Assembly (NCBI GenBank): GCA_007124075.1
Contig: SLFV01000212.1
Location: 1-21,595 of the forward strand
Origin: Roseimaritima sp.
GTDB lineage: Bacteria > Planctomycetota > Planctomycetia > Pirellulales > Pirellulaceae
Length of the DNA: 21,595 nucleotides
Reading direction: 5' to 3'
Below, in pieces: positions 7,841 to 16,602 of the stretch. How positions within the stretch are numbered: position 1 is the first letter of the stretch; each line of letters opens with the position of its first letter. The translations under genes and the position numbers were made by a program. The notes beneath the pieces were generated by a model. That model saw only the letters and a list, made by a program, of their open reading frames with translations, made no database searches and was not told the DNA's origin.

Positions 7841-7862
7841 TTGCCCGGCAGTGCTCGGGTAA
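7841..7862. terminator. Hairpin between convergent sulfatase-esterase and GH39-like genes
   Basis: TTGCCCG (7841-7847) pairs with CGGGTAA (7856-7862) through seven pairs, one a G-T wobble, around an 8-nt loop. It lies between the convergent stops at 7750 and 7954. No T-run follows on either strand. A second small stem, CTGCA/TGCAG, lies at 7758-7774. Assignment as a terminator is tentative. Confidence 0.25.
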
Positions 7863-7953
7863 AACCAACGGTAGTGTGACGCATGGCATCGTCGCGTCTT
7901 AAACAGGGGGAAGATCCGGGCGAAGGCGGGGACGTTCTTAGCGTTGGTTCGCC

Positions 7954-10821
7954 TTACCGACTGTCGCAAAAATCAAGCTCGCAGTACGTAACGCCATTGG
8001 CCAACAGTTTCAGTTGCAGCGTCAACGCCCCGTCCGGGCCCACGGGATGCTCTTGTTCTCGTGTGACGGCCAAGCGGGAACGCTGGGTGATGCTGGCGAT
8101 TTCCTCCGGACTGTAAACATCACCACGATTCCCCAATCGATTAGCAATCCGCTCGATCTCCGCTCGGACCTCGATATCTTCAGTGGTCTGGTGCAGCGTT
8201 AAACCCGCAGCCAATAACGATTGCGGAACCTCCGACAGTCCTGCAATCTTTGCAAGTGCCGCCATTTGGCGCTGCTTATTGTCGGCCTGTAGGTCAGCCG
8301 CCAAGCGTGCAACTTGCGCTGCAGCCAGTGGATCGGTCCGCCCTCGTTGGCGGCGATCTCGCAACGCAAGTGCCTCTTCGAAATAGCTGTTGTGCCGCCG
8401 ATCGAACTGGTACTGCCGAACCCGGACACGCGCACCCTCCAACCCCGTCAGTTGGACTCGCACCCGAAAACAATCATCGCTGCGGGACTCCGTGTCAGCC
8501 GCCGCGTGGGTGTAGACCAATAATCGCGTTGTTTGTCCCGATCGCGAGGCAAAGCCGGAAACGACATGCCCCGTGACCCGCTGTTCGTCCAGCACCAGGA
8601 AAGGTGATTCCATGCGGGCCAGCAGGCCCAGAAAATGCAAGATCGGCATCGCGATCGTTTCCTCCCGATCGGCTTGACCGTCTCCCGTTTGGTCAACTGC
8701 AATCACCCGAGTCGCCGCGTTGTATCCGCTGAAGTTGCGATTCGGCCAGGGCCAGAACGTGAGGACCGAATCACCACGGTTGTAGCGAGGATCTTCAGCG
8801 GCTTTCCGTAATAACCGACAGGCCACATCGGCACACCACGTGGGAAAATAGCCATTCCCCAAATAGCTATCGGCGGCGGCCAAATCGGGAGGTGGACTCC
8901 ATCCGGGGCAAGATTCCAGCGAATGCACCGCCAGTTCGGCGTAATAGTCCGGGTCAATCTCCAACGCAAGTTCTTTGGCGCGAGTCAGCTTTGCGGCCAT
9001 TGTGGACGAACGGTTGTAGGCATGCACCGAGATGAAGTCACACGGGCTGCCGCGACCGGTGCGACGACACAATTCCGTGACCCGCCGTGATCGCTTTCCC
9101 TCCAATCGGGAATCCTCGATCACGGCGTTGTACGCCAGCGCGCCGTCCCGCTGGGCCTGTGGTGAACAGTGAGCCAGGAAGCGACCCAGCACGGGACGTT
9201 CAATATTCACGCCAAAAATTGCTCCGATCTCCAGCCCGCCGACTTGGACTAAACTGGAGTCGTATCCCTGGTCCTCAAAGGCCCGCAGCACCGCGTCCAC
9301 GGTGTAGTCATAAAACTTCTGCAGTTCATCCCAGTCACCGCTCCTCCAAAAAACGCGGGCCAAATCAGGTTCATTCAAGACGCTCCAGAGGAAATCCAGG
9401 CAAGCGTCACCGTACCGCTGGATCAGCCGGGTGGTGATCGTGTGAACCACCTGATGATACTGAGCATAATCCTTGGGGTACGTCCAATTCTGCCCATCAA
9501 CCGATAGGTCGCCAGGAGCGTCGGCAAAATTTACAATCAGACGATGCCCCAAACGCGCATGAACTAGGTCCCACTCCCGGTCGACACGTCCCCAGTAATA
9601 GCAAGGTGTTCCGACGGGTCGGAACTTTCTCAGGTAGCAGCCTCCGACCGGAAACATCCCGGGTGCAAAGGCAAGTTCTTTCTCCGACAGTGGTGCTGAG
9701 TAGTCTAGTTTCCATCCCCCCGCCGGATCCTGGAACCCGGAAACACGGAGAATCCGAGTTTGCCCTTCGTCCCGAACGATCTCCTGAACAGTCGCAGTGA
9801 CATGATTGACACCATCGGCGATTAGGACTTCTTCGCCAGCGGTGTAGTCGCCCTTGAGCGGTCGATTCGCGGCGATTCCATATTGCTGGTGCCCGATAAA
9901 AGCCTCCAGATGTAGTAACCGGCTTGCTCCCGCAGCCTCGATCCGCACGATTCGACGCGTTTCTTGCTCGCGAACTAGGTTGGGCAATCGAGGAGAAATG
10001 AAGTGCGGCTGATGCTCCATCCCGGTCAGCCAAAAATCTCGCTGCCAGATCCAGGCCTGAGGCGAATCGTTGCGGACTTCTGCCATCAGTTCATAAGTCG
10101 GAAGCATGTTGGAACCGCTGGTTGCGAAGCTTGGCTTACAAAACCCACGAAAGAATCCGCCGTGCCACTGCACCTCAGCGGCGGACAAATCCAGCCGAAA
10201 GTCGACGGCATGTTCCGCACCTTCCTGCTCCTGAGTCGTGAAATACCAACTCCTGCCGGCTGCCTGCAGCGAAGCACCGCCGCGTGATCGGGCAGAGACC
10301 ACTACGCGGTATCGCGTGTGTGAACGAAGGATTACACGTGAGTCCCGGTTCCCGTGACCGAGGGCATTCCCATCAAGATTCAGCGCCCAAGTGGGCGCCG
10401 CAGCGCGGGTTTGTTGCAAGCTGCCACGGTAACCGGGGGCGAATTGCAATCCCGGTCCCACCAGAACGATTCGTGCGCCTTCGGGGTCAAGTAAAGTGAC
10501 TTCCAGCGACTCCTCCAGCAGGCGATCGTCTGTGGGTTTGTCAAATCCCAACTGTATGAAAAAGCTGGTTCGCACCGGCACGTGCTGCGAATCTGGAAAC
10601 GGTCGTGGATAGCCATACGGATCAGGAGTCGCTCGCAAAACCTGCAGCACTGGTGGGGCGGCAGACACAAATGCAGGCAGTTGTGGAATCAAGAATCCCA
10701 AGAACAACCACAGGTACTCCGCGGCAGGCTGGGCGAGTAGGCGTCCTGGACGGATCCCACTGCGCGATCGCTTTATTCGACAGACAAATCGCTCGGAACA
10801 CTTCTTGGGGCGCAGAATCAT
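7954..10821 (-). CDS. Exported GH39-like glycoside hydrolase
   Basis: A 955-residue exported protein. I start it at ATG 10821, which has GAGGA nine nt upstream; ATG 10854 and GTG 10881 are in-frame alternatives. A long Arg-rich n-region leads to a hydrophobic core at 36-52 with likely cleavage after Ala54. Residues 55-200 look like an Ig-like beta domain. The central part resembles family GH39 (beta-xylosidase, alpha-L-iduronidase): VLNEPDL contains the probable acid/base Glu484, then SVHAYN, and Glu636 in HSLESCPGW is my candidate nucleophile. The 152-residue gap is longer than the roughly 117 usual in GH39. A Ca-loop-like DQTGDGQAD lies at 710-718. The C-terminal 170 residues are not recognised. 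It lies opposite the sulfatase-esterase and is divergent from the heme protein. Family call moderate, substrate unknown. Confidence 0.75.
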   Translation of the reverse strand: MILRPKKCSERFVCRIKRSRSGIRPGRLLAQPAAEYLWLFLGFLIPQLPAFVSAAPPVLQVLRATPDPYGYPRPFPDSQHVPVRTSFFIQLGFDKPTDDRLLEESLEVTLLDPEGARIVLVGPGLQFAPGYRGSLQQTRAAAPTWALNLDGNALGHGNRDSRVILRSHTRYRVVVSARSRGGASLQAAGRSWYFTTQEQEGAEHAVDFRLDLSAAEVQWHGGFFRGFCKPSFATSGSNMLPTYELMAEVRNDSPQAWIWQRDFWLTGMEHQPHFISPRLPNLVREQETRRIVRIEAAGASRLLHLEAFIGHQQYGIAANRPLKGDYTAGEEVLIADGVNHVTATVQEIVRDEGQTRILRVSGFQDPAGGWKLDYSAPLSEKELAFAPGMFPVGGCYLRKFRPVGTPCYYWGRVDREWDLVHARLGHRLIVNFADAPGDLSVDGQNWTYPKDYAQYHQVVHTITTRLIQRYGDACLDFLWSVLNEPDLARVFWRSGDWDELQKFYDYTVDAVLRAFEDQGYDSSLVQVGGLEIGAIFGVNIERPVLGRFLAHCSPQAQRDGALAYNAVIEDSRLEGKRSRRVTELCRRTGRGSPCDFISVHAYNRSSTMAAKLTRAKELALEIDPDYYAELAVHSLESCPGWSPPPDLAAADSYLGNGYFPTWCADVACRLLRKAAEDPRYNRGDSVLTFWPWPNRNFSGYNAATRVIAVDQTGDGQADREETIAMPILHFLGLLARMESPFLVLDEQRVTGHVVSGFASRSGQTTRLLVYTHAAADTESRSDDCFRVRVQLTGLEGARVRVRQYQFDRRHNSYFEEALALRDRRQRGRTDPLAAAQVARLAADLQADNKQRQMAALAKIAGLSEVPQSLLAAGLTLHQTTEDIEVRAEIERIANRLGNRGDVYSPEEIASITQRSRLAVTREQEHPVGPDGALTLQLKLLANGVTYCELDFCDSR

Positions 10822-10910
10822 TTTTGGCAATCCTCGATCGGGCTGGAACCACATGATCGTACCCGCTTTGTTTCCTCGCACTCTGTCGCCTGCGGGGGTT
10901 TCAGCCGCCT

Positions 10911-10934
10911 GTTGAACAAGGCGAACAATTCAAC
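10911..10934. promoter_or_regulatory. Spaced inverted repeat GTTGAA-N12-TTCAAC
   Basis: GTTGAA (10911-10916) and TTCAAC (10929-10934) are perfect inverted half-sites 12 bp apart, close to the 14-bp palindrome and about 90 bp upstream of the GH39-like start. Possible operator for a dimeric regulator. Confidence 0.2.
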
Positions 10935-10945
10935 CTACTGGTCCC

Positions 10946-10959
10946 TGCTGCCGGCAGCA
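10946..10959. promoter_or_regulatory. Perfect 14-bp palindrome, possible operator
   Basis: TGCTGCCGGCAGCA is its own reverse complement and lies in the divergent promoter region, about 125 bp upstream of the GH39-like start and 300 bp upstream of the heme-protein start. Such palindromes can bind dimeric regulators. It could also be a chance GC-rich site. Confidence 0.3.
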
Positions 10960-11260
10960 AGTCGGGATTGGAAGGGCTTCCAGGGAAAACGGGAAGTTAT
11001 CGCTGCTCAGAATGTTGAACGTCGCCAGCGGACCCCCGCATCTTCATAGGCACGTTCACGGGTGTAAAAAAACGCATAGCATCCCCCTTTCGCTACCTGG
11101 CTTTACTTATACTGTCGATAGAGCGGCAGACGAACAATGGAACCGCTTCATCCCCACGGTCCCGTCGCTTCCTCTTGTGGAGGGGCGGGCGCGGCAAGCT
11201 TATCACTACCGGTCGTGCGAACCATGTTAGCCTCCTTCCTTTCCTCCTTGAGATCCCCGA

Positions 11261-14200
11261 ATGTGTTTTCCCCGCCTTTGCCGTAAAGCCTTCACCTGTG
11301 TCGTAGCCCTGTCATGCACTTTTCTTTTTGTCACCGACAGCGTGGGCGAAAAGCCGTTCGTGTTTCAGCCCGGGGATCGCGTGGTTTTTCTGGGAGACAG
11401 CCTGGTCGAACAGGAACAATACTTTGGTTGGATTGAATCCGCGTTGACGATGCGGACACCGGCGGTAGACGTTCGTTTTCGTAATCTGGGGTGGAATGCC
11501 GACACGCCCGCCGGTTCTTCGCGATTGGGGCTAAGCTTAATGCAAGCGGGAAACGAACCAGCCGATGAGGGGTGGAATCAACTCGTCAAACAACTGGAGT
11601 TGACGTCGCCAACGGTTTTGATCGTCGGCTATGGAATGGCTGCCGCTCTGGAATCGGGAGCCTCAGGTGTACAGGCTTTCCGAAGCGACTACCAACGCTT
11701 GATCGATCAAGCAAGACAGATGGTGTCGGGAGTTCGCTTTGTGCTGTTGTCACCACTGCAGATTGTCGATCAGCAAGACCCCTTCTCTGCGGTCTTGGCG
11801 GATTATCGCAATGCGGTGGAAGAATTAGCACAGGCCAACGCGGCTTGGTTTATCGATTTGTCGCCAGTAGCGATCCGTCCCGAACAACGCCGCAATCGCG
11901 TGCATTTGAATGAGCGGGGATATCAGGAAGTCGCCGCTGCGGTGGTCGAGAAATTGTCACCTTCGGCTGGTCCATGGCAGGCGGAGCAAATACCGCAATC
12001 ATTAAGGGACGCGATCATACGGAAAAACGTGTGGTGGTTTCACCGCTCGCGGCCTGCCAACATGGCTTACGTATTTGGATTCAGGAAACGCGAGCAAGGG
12101 CAAAACGCGGTCGAAATTCCACGGTTTGATGCCTTGGTCGCGGCGGAAGAGAAGGTCATTTCTCAGCTTGTCGGTGGTCAGGCCGTTCCAGCAGTCCCTG
12201 CTCCGGTCACGCAGTCAAAGTATGCGGAGTTTACCCCGCAACCACGACCGCAATTCACGGTCGCCGACGGCTGGGAGGTTGAATTGTGGGCCGAAAACCC
12301 ACTGCTGAATAAACCGATCCAAATGAACTTTGATCCGCAGGGACGGTTGTGGATTGCCAGCAGCGAAGCGTACCCAATGATCGAAGTCGGACAAGCCGCA
12401 CCCGATCGAATCCTGGTGCTAGAAGACACCAATGGCGATGGCAAGGCGGACAAGACCACGACATTTGCCGACGGACTTTTGATCCCCACGGGACTGGCTC
12501 CGGGACATGGTGGTGTGTACGTGGCTCAAAGCACCGACCTGCTGTTTCTGAAGGATACCACCGGAGACGGCATTGCCGATCATCGAGAGCGGTTGCTGAG
12601 CGGATTTGGGACGGAGGATACGCATCATAATTTGCATTCGCTGCAATGGGGGCCCGATGGGCGACTGTACATGAATCAGTCGGTTTACACCCGAACTGAC
12701 ACGGAGACCCCTTTCTCCGTCGTTCGTCTACGAGCCGGAGGCGGATTCCGCTTGGACCCGACGCAATTGAGGATGCAGGTCTTTTTCCGCGGACTGTGGA
12801 ACTCCTGGGGCCATCAATTCGACGCCTTCGGCCAGTCGTTCTTGACCGACGGTGCCGGTTTCCGCGGGGTGGCATGGGGCTTTCCGGGGGCTGTGTTCCA
12901 CCCGACTCCCGGTGCGCGACGTCAATTGGATTTGATCAGCCCGGGAAACTATCCCAAGTTTGCGGCGGCGGAAATTGTTGCCGGACCATCGTACCCGGAG
13001 GATTGGCAGGAGACATTTGTCACATGTGATTTCCGCGCCAATCGGGTGACGCAGTTTTTGCTGCAAGATCAAGACGCCGGATTCGTAGCGATTCCTGGAG
13101 CAGACCTGCTGCGGACCTCAGAAACCACGTTTCGGCCGATTGATGTCAAACAAGGTCCCGACGGCGCGTTGTACATCGCTGACTGGTCCAATCCGATCAT
13201 CAATCATGGTGAAGTTGACTTCCGTGACCCTCGTCGCGACCGTTGGCATGGCCGGATTTGGAAGGTCCGCTGGACAGGTGGTCAGCGGCAAGAGGTAGCC
13301 GATTTAACGCTGGAAAAAACCGAACTTCTTCTGGATAAACTTGTGGCCGCTGACCGCTACACCCGCGATCAATCACGGCGTGTGCTCTTTGAACGCGCCG
13401 ATTCGGAGGATGTCTCCGCAGTGCTGGCGGCTTGGTTGCAGCAACCTCGCGACGATCGCGCGAAATTGCAGGCGCTGTGGATTTGCCAAGGATTAAACCT
13501 GGTCCGTCCAGATCTGTTGCGGCAACTGCTGCGTAGCGATATTCCCCAAGTTGCCGCGGCCGCAGTTCGTGTCCTTGCAGATTGGAGCGACCCACAGAAC
13601 CCTGGGATCGAGGTTTTAGAGAGCAGTCATTCTGGAAAGTGGTTCAGCGAGGCGGTTGTACATCCCCACCCACGGGTCCGGCTGGAAGCCATTCGCGGAT
13701 TAAGCGTGTTCGGGTCCGTCGACGCCGTAGCTGTCGCGATGAAAGCCCTTAAATTGCCGAAAGATCGCTTCATCGAGTTCGCTGCTGCTCAACTTGTCGA
13801 TGATCATGCCCAGGCGATTGTCGATGCGATTTTGTCTGGAACATGGACGGAACAGATCTCATTTGTGCTGGAAAATGTGCCACCGCAGCAATCGCAACGT
13901 TGTTTAGAGAGCTATCTGAAGACCAATCCAATTGGAACCGATGGTGGTGGCCCTTGGATCGAATTGGTTGGTCGGACGGGCAACCCGATTCAACTACAGA
14001 GACTGCTGGATCAAGCGACCAGCGGTGGCTTTGTCCCGGAGGCTACCGCGCGGGTGTTGCGAACATTCAGCGAGGCAGATCGGTTGCGGCGAATCCGACC
14101 ACAAGGCGATTTGACACGTGTCACCCAATTCCTGAATGTCGCCGAGGTGTCGGTTCGTAAACAAGCGGTTGAACTTGTTGGGCGTTGGAAACTGGAATCC

Positions 14201-15565
14201 GCGCGACCGCGGCTTCTGGAGCTCGCGACCGCGACCGAGGAAACGCTGCCGATCCGAATCGCGGCCGTGAACTCACTGCGACAACTGGGCGATGCCTCCG
14301 CGGTGGCTCCTCTGCGGAAATTAATCGAGGTCCAGCAAAATACGTCCTTGCGCCAGTCGGCTCTAGTTACGCTGTTTGCGTTGAATCAAGAGGTCGCGGT
14401 GGCTGCTTTCTGGCAAGTCTTGGAAGGTAGCGAAAATGAACCGCAAGCCGTTTCGTTTTGGCAAGCCGCTCTGCAAAATGCGGAAATTGGCAAACGACTC
14501 GCGGTGGAATTGCCCGAGAAAAATTATCCCCCCCATGTGATCGCGGCCGGACTGCATGCCATCACCAGCGTGGGACGCGAGGAAACCGAACTGCGAGACG
14601 CGTTGCAAAAAATAGCAGGAACCAAGCCGGAGATGGAGTTTTCCGCCCAGCGGATTCGAGAACTGCAGGTCGCAGTTGCAGAGCGCGGTAATCCCGATCG
14701 GGGCCAGGAGATCTACTGGCGTGAAAATTTGCAATGCATCAACTGCCATGCGATTGCTGGTGTTGGTGGTCAGGTGGGACCTGACCTCAGTAGCTTGGGG
14801 GCCAGTGCACCGGTGGACTACATCATCGAGTCGCTTTACCTCCCAGATGCCAAGATCAAAGAGGGCTTTCACAGTCTTGTTGTGGCCACCGAAGATGGGG
14901 AGGTGTTTGCTGGAATCGAAACGAACTCCACCGCTGAAGAATTAGTCCTACGGCAGGCCGATGACCAATTGGTGCGAATCCCTACGGCTGAGATTGTCGC
15001 CCAGAAAGCAGGGCCGTCCTTGATGCCCTCAGGTGTGGTAGATCGTTTAAGCGAGCAGGAACAGATCGATTTAATACGTTTCCTGACCGAACTTGGCCGA
15101 CCAGGCCGATTTGACGCTTCGCAAGGCGGGATTGCCCGCCGGTTCCAGGTTTTCGCCGGTACGCACCGCGCGGAGCAGCAAGGAATGGACAAGGTTATCC
15201 AAGGCCAGGCCGACTCTGCCGGTCGCGTTCTATTGGCTCGCGTCGACGGTACCGTCACCACTTCGATGTTGGCGGAAGTGACCAAGCAACCAATAAACAT
15301 CTCCCTTGTAAACGTTTACCTGCTGACACGTTTTACCACCACGACCGCGGGCGAAATTGAATTTGAGTTCGTTGGCGGCGAAAACCATTCGGTCACTGCG
15401 GCATGGGTTGACGGTGCTTCGGTCAAACCGTTGCCAACCCAAGGGAACATCGTCACCGCGTTGGACGCGGGCGAGCATGTCCTGGTTATCCGCCTGGACG
15501 CCCGAGCGCTTCCCGATTCATTTCGGTTGCGTTCAGGACAAGCGATTTTTCAGACGCAGTGGTAG
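11261..15565 (+). CDS. Exported SGNH + PVC dehydrogenase propeller + HEAT + cytochrome c protein
   Basis: A 1434-residue exported multidomain protein. A signal peptide occupies about 1-30. An SGNH-like domain (37-225) has GDSLVEQ with Ser47, RNLGWNADT, and His215 in NRVHLN. Block III reads GYGMAAA (123-129) without the usual Asn, and the residue three before His215 is Asn, not Asp. Residues about 325-670 match the Pirellula/Verrucomicrobium 'membrane-bound dehydrogenase' propeller (TIGR02604 type), with Asp-rich loops DTNGDGKAD (from 389) and DTTGDGIAD (from 432). Residues 680-1130 are helical and HEAT-repeat-like. A heme domain (TIGR02603 type) has CINCH with Cys1159, Cys1162 and His1163. 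A beta-rich tail of about 130 residues closes it. It probably oxidises a carbohydrate-like substrate and passes electrons to the heme; the substrate is unknown. ATG 11261 is the first start after an unbroken gap. Confidence 0.88.
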   Translation: MCFPRLCRKAFTCVVALSCTFLFVTDSVGEKPFVFQPGDRVVFLGDSLVEQEQYFGWIESALTMRTPAVDVRFRNLGWNADTPAGSSRLGLSLMQAGNEPADEGWNQLVKQLELTSPTVLIVGYGMAAALESGASGVQAFRSDYQRLIDQARQMVSGVRFVLLSPLQIVDQQDPFSAVLADYRNAVEELAQANAAWFIDLSPVAIRPEQRRNRVHLNERGYQEVAAAVVEKLSPSAGPWQAEQIPQSLRDAIIRKNVWWFHRSRPANMAYVFGFRKREQGQNAVEIPRFDALVAAEEKVISQLVGGQAVPAVPAPVTQSKYAEFTPQPRPQFTVADGWEVELWAENPLLNKPIQMNFDPQGRLWIASSEAYPMIEVGQAAPDRILVLEDTNGDGKADKTTTFADGLLIPTGLAPGHGGVYVAQSTDLLFLKDTTGDGIADHRERLLSGFGTEDTHHNLHSLQWGPDGRLYMNQSVYTRTDTETPFSVVRLRAGGGFRLDPTQLRMQVFFRGLWNSWGHQFDAFGQSFLTDGAGFRGVAWGFPGAVFHPTPGARRQLDLISPGNYPKFAAAEIVAGPSYPEDWQETFVTCDFRANRVTQFLLQDQDAGFVAIPGADLLRTSETTFRPIDVKQGPDGALYIADWSNPIINHGEVDFRDPRRDRWHGRIWKVRWTGGQRQEVADLTLEKTELLLDKLVAADRYTRDQSRRVLFERADSEDVSAVLAAWLQQPRDDRAKLQALWICQGLNLVRPDLLRQLLRSDIPQVAAAAVRVLADWSDPQNPGIEVLESSHSGKWFSEAVVHPHPRVRLEAIRGLSVFGSVDAVAVAMKALKLPKDRFIEFAAAQLVDDHAQAIVDAILSGTWTEQISFVLENVPPQQSQRCLESYLKTNPIGTDGGGPWIELVGRTGNPIQLQRLLDQATSGGFVPEATARVLRTFSEADRLRRIRPQGDLTRVTQFLNVAEVSVRKQAVELVGRWKLESARPRLLELATATEETLPIRIAAVNSLRQLGDASAVAPLRKLIEVQQNTSLRQSALVTLFALNQEVAVAAFWQVLEGSENEPQAVSFWQAALQNAEIGKRLAVELPEKNYPPHVIAAGLHAITSVGREETELRDALQKIAGTKPEMEFSAQRIRELQVAVAERGNPDRGQEIYWRENLQCINCHAIAGVGGQVGPDLSSLGASAPVDYIIESLYLPDAKIKEGFHSLVVATEDGEVFAGIETNSTAEELVLRQADDQLVRIPTAEIVAQKAGPSLMPSGVVDRLSEQEQIDLIRFLTELGRPGRFDASQGGIARRFQVFAGTHRAEQQGMDKVIQGQADSAGRVLLARVDGTVTTSMLAEVTKQPINISLVNVYLLTRFTTTTAGEIEFEFVGGENHSVTAAWVDGASVKPLPTQGNIVTALDAGEHVLVIRLDARALPDSFRLRSGQAIFQTQW

Positions 15566-15649
15566 TCAAGAGGTCCCGCACCGCGCGACACGTCTGGCAT
15601 TGGGAGTTCCCCCCACGGTGCTGTGTCGTGGTTGCGATCGCAAACATCG

Positions 15650-16168
15650 TTAACCCGCCAAACGCGAGATCCGTTGTCCGGGATTCGCAAGCTCTTCGAC
15701 CGTCGGTTGGTAACGATACTGCATCAGGTAAGCGTCTTCGGTGCTGTCTTCGTAGAAGTCACGCAGAACCGAGACCGCGCGAAAACCCAAGTTTCGGAAG
15801 AAAAGTTGTGCCGACAAATTCGTTTCGCGGACCTCCAGCATGATCCGATTGCGACGATCGTTGGATAATTTTCCGATCAACTTGGAAACCATCGCACGAC
15901 CAATTCCGTGTCGTTGACAATGGGCGGCTACCGCGAAATTCAGGATATGCAAGCGGTTCTTGTGCAGTTCGTAGATCATGAACCCTACCACCTGATCCTC
16001 CTGCTCCGCAACCATTCCAATGCAGTTGCGCTGTCGCAAGCATCGAACGAAGTCCTCTTCCGACCAGGCAAATTCAAAATTACTGGCCTCAATCCGCAAT
16101 ACATCCGGCATGTCTCGACGGATCATCCAGCGGATATGTACGGACGTCTCTTGCTGTGTCTGGCCCAT
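15650..16168 (-). CDS. rimI: RimI-type GNAT N-acetyltransferase
   Basis: A cytoplasmic GNAT enzyme of 172 residues in the family of RimI, which acetylates the N-terminal Ala of ribosomal protein S18 and other protein N-termini. ATG 16168 is preceded by GGAAGGGAG seven nt upstream, so it is preferred to the TTG at 16195. The acetyl-CoA loop is QRHGIG. The RimI hallmarks LEVRETN and a late Tyr in RDFYED follow, then the family's AYLM strand. Length is slightly above E. coli RimI because of a short C-terminal extension. It converges on the heme-protein gene with an 84-bp gap. It is unrelated to the exported block and looks like a housekeeping gene. Substrate identity is by family only. Confidence 0.85.
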   Translation of the reverse strand: MGQTQQETSVHIRWMIRRDMPDVLRIEASNFEFAWSEEDFVRCLRQRNCIGMVAEQEDQVVGFMIYELHKNRLHILNFAVAAHCQRHGIGRAMVSKLIGKLSNDRRNRIMLEVRETNLSAQLFFRNLGFRAVSVLRDFYEDSTEDAYLMQYRYQPTVEELANPGQRISRLAG

Positions 16169-16330
16169 TGAGGAACTCCCTTCCAACGGCGTCAACGTTT
16201 CTAAGTCTAGTGGCTAGATTGAATGTGTCATTGCGAAGCGGACGTGGTGGTCAAACTTCACTTTCCTTGACTGCCGGAGAGTATCAGATGCGATTATCAG
16301 AGCCAAGAGAAGTTTCTTTGCCTTCCGGGG

Positions 16331-16364
16331 CCGTCCGTTTATCGCGGGACGGGCTTGGAAGCCC
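16331..16364. repeat. Two overlapping hairpins with GGGCTTGGAAGCCC core
   Basis: CCGTCC (16331-16336) pairs with GGACGG (16347-16352). GGGCTT (16351-16356) pairs with AAGCCC (16359-16364) around GG. The two stems share 16351-16352, so full pairing of both is mutually exclusive. The GGGCTTGGAAGCCC block followed by CATCC recalls, from memory, a dispersed planctomycete repeat. Confidence 0.5.
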
Positions 16365-16410
16365 CATCCTACTAAAAACGGAGGTAAATTTTCATCTGCC
16401 GCTCGCCTTA

Positions 16411-16448
16411 CAGCCGGATTATCGCAGATAATCGCTAGGACACGGCTG
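16411..16448. repeat. Nested hairpin: 6-bp outer and 7-bp inner stem
   Basis: CAGCCG (16411-16416) pairs with CGGCTG (16443-16448). Directly inside the left arm, GATTATC (16417-16423) pairs with GATAATC (16427-16433) around GCA. Nine unpaired bases lie on the right side. All pairs are perfect. TGCTGG/CCAGCA (16457-16462, 16478-16483) forms the next stem downstream. Confidence 0.5.
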
Positions 16449-16602
16449 CCAAAGCCTGCTGGTTGCGGGAAATTTCTCCAGCAATTGATGTAGACTGGAA
16501 GGGGGTTGGATTAGGCTAGCTATCTGTCGAAGGAAGGGGCCGTCCGCTTTTCAATGGGTAGTTAGGCTTCGGTTGGGCAGGATAGATCGGGTACCGTTTT
16601 CA

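Larger units (their letters stand above)
10822..11260. other. 439-bp divergent intergenic region
   Basis: This stretch separates the GH39-like gene (minus) from the SGNH-propeller-cytochrome gene (plus) and must hold both promoters. No frame in it looks coding. It contains a perfect 14-bp palindrome and a spaced 6-bp inverted repeat, listed separately. A TATACT box at 11108-11113 is the best -10 candidate for the plus gene, but nothing like TTGACA stands 16-18 bp upstream, so I do not call a promoter. Confidence 0.5.

Noticed and set aside
11108..11113. TATACT as a -10 box for the SGNH-propeller-cytochrome gene
   Set aside because: No -35-like hexamer lies 16-18 bp upstream, and it is 150 bp from the start codon.
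16156..16431. Plus-strand 91-codon frame between rimI and the metalloprotease
   Set aside because: It overlaps rimI antisense, runs through hairpins, and resembles no family.
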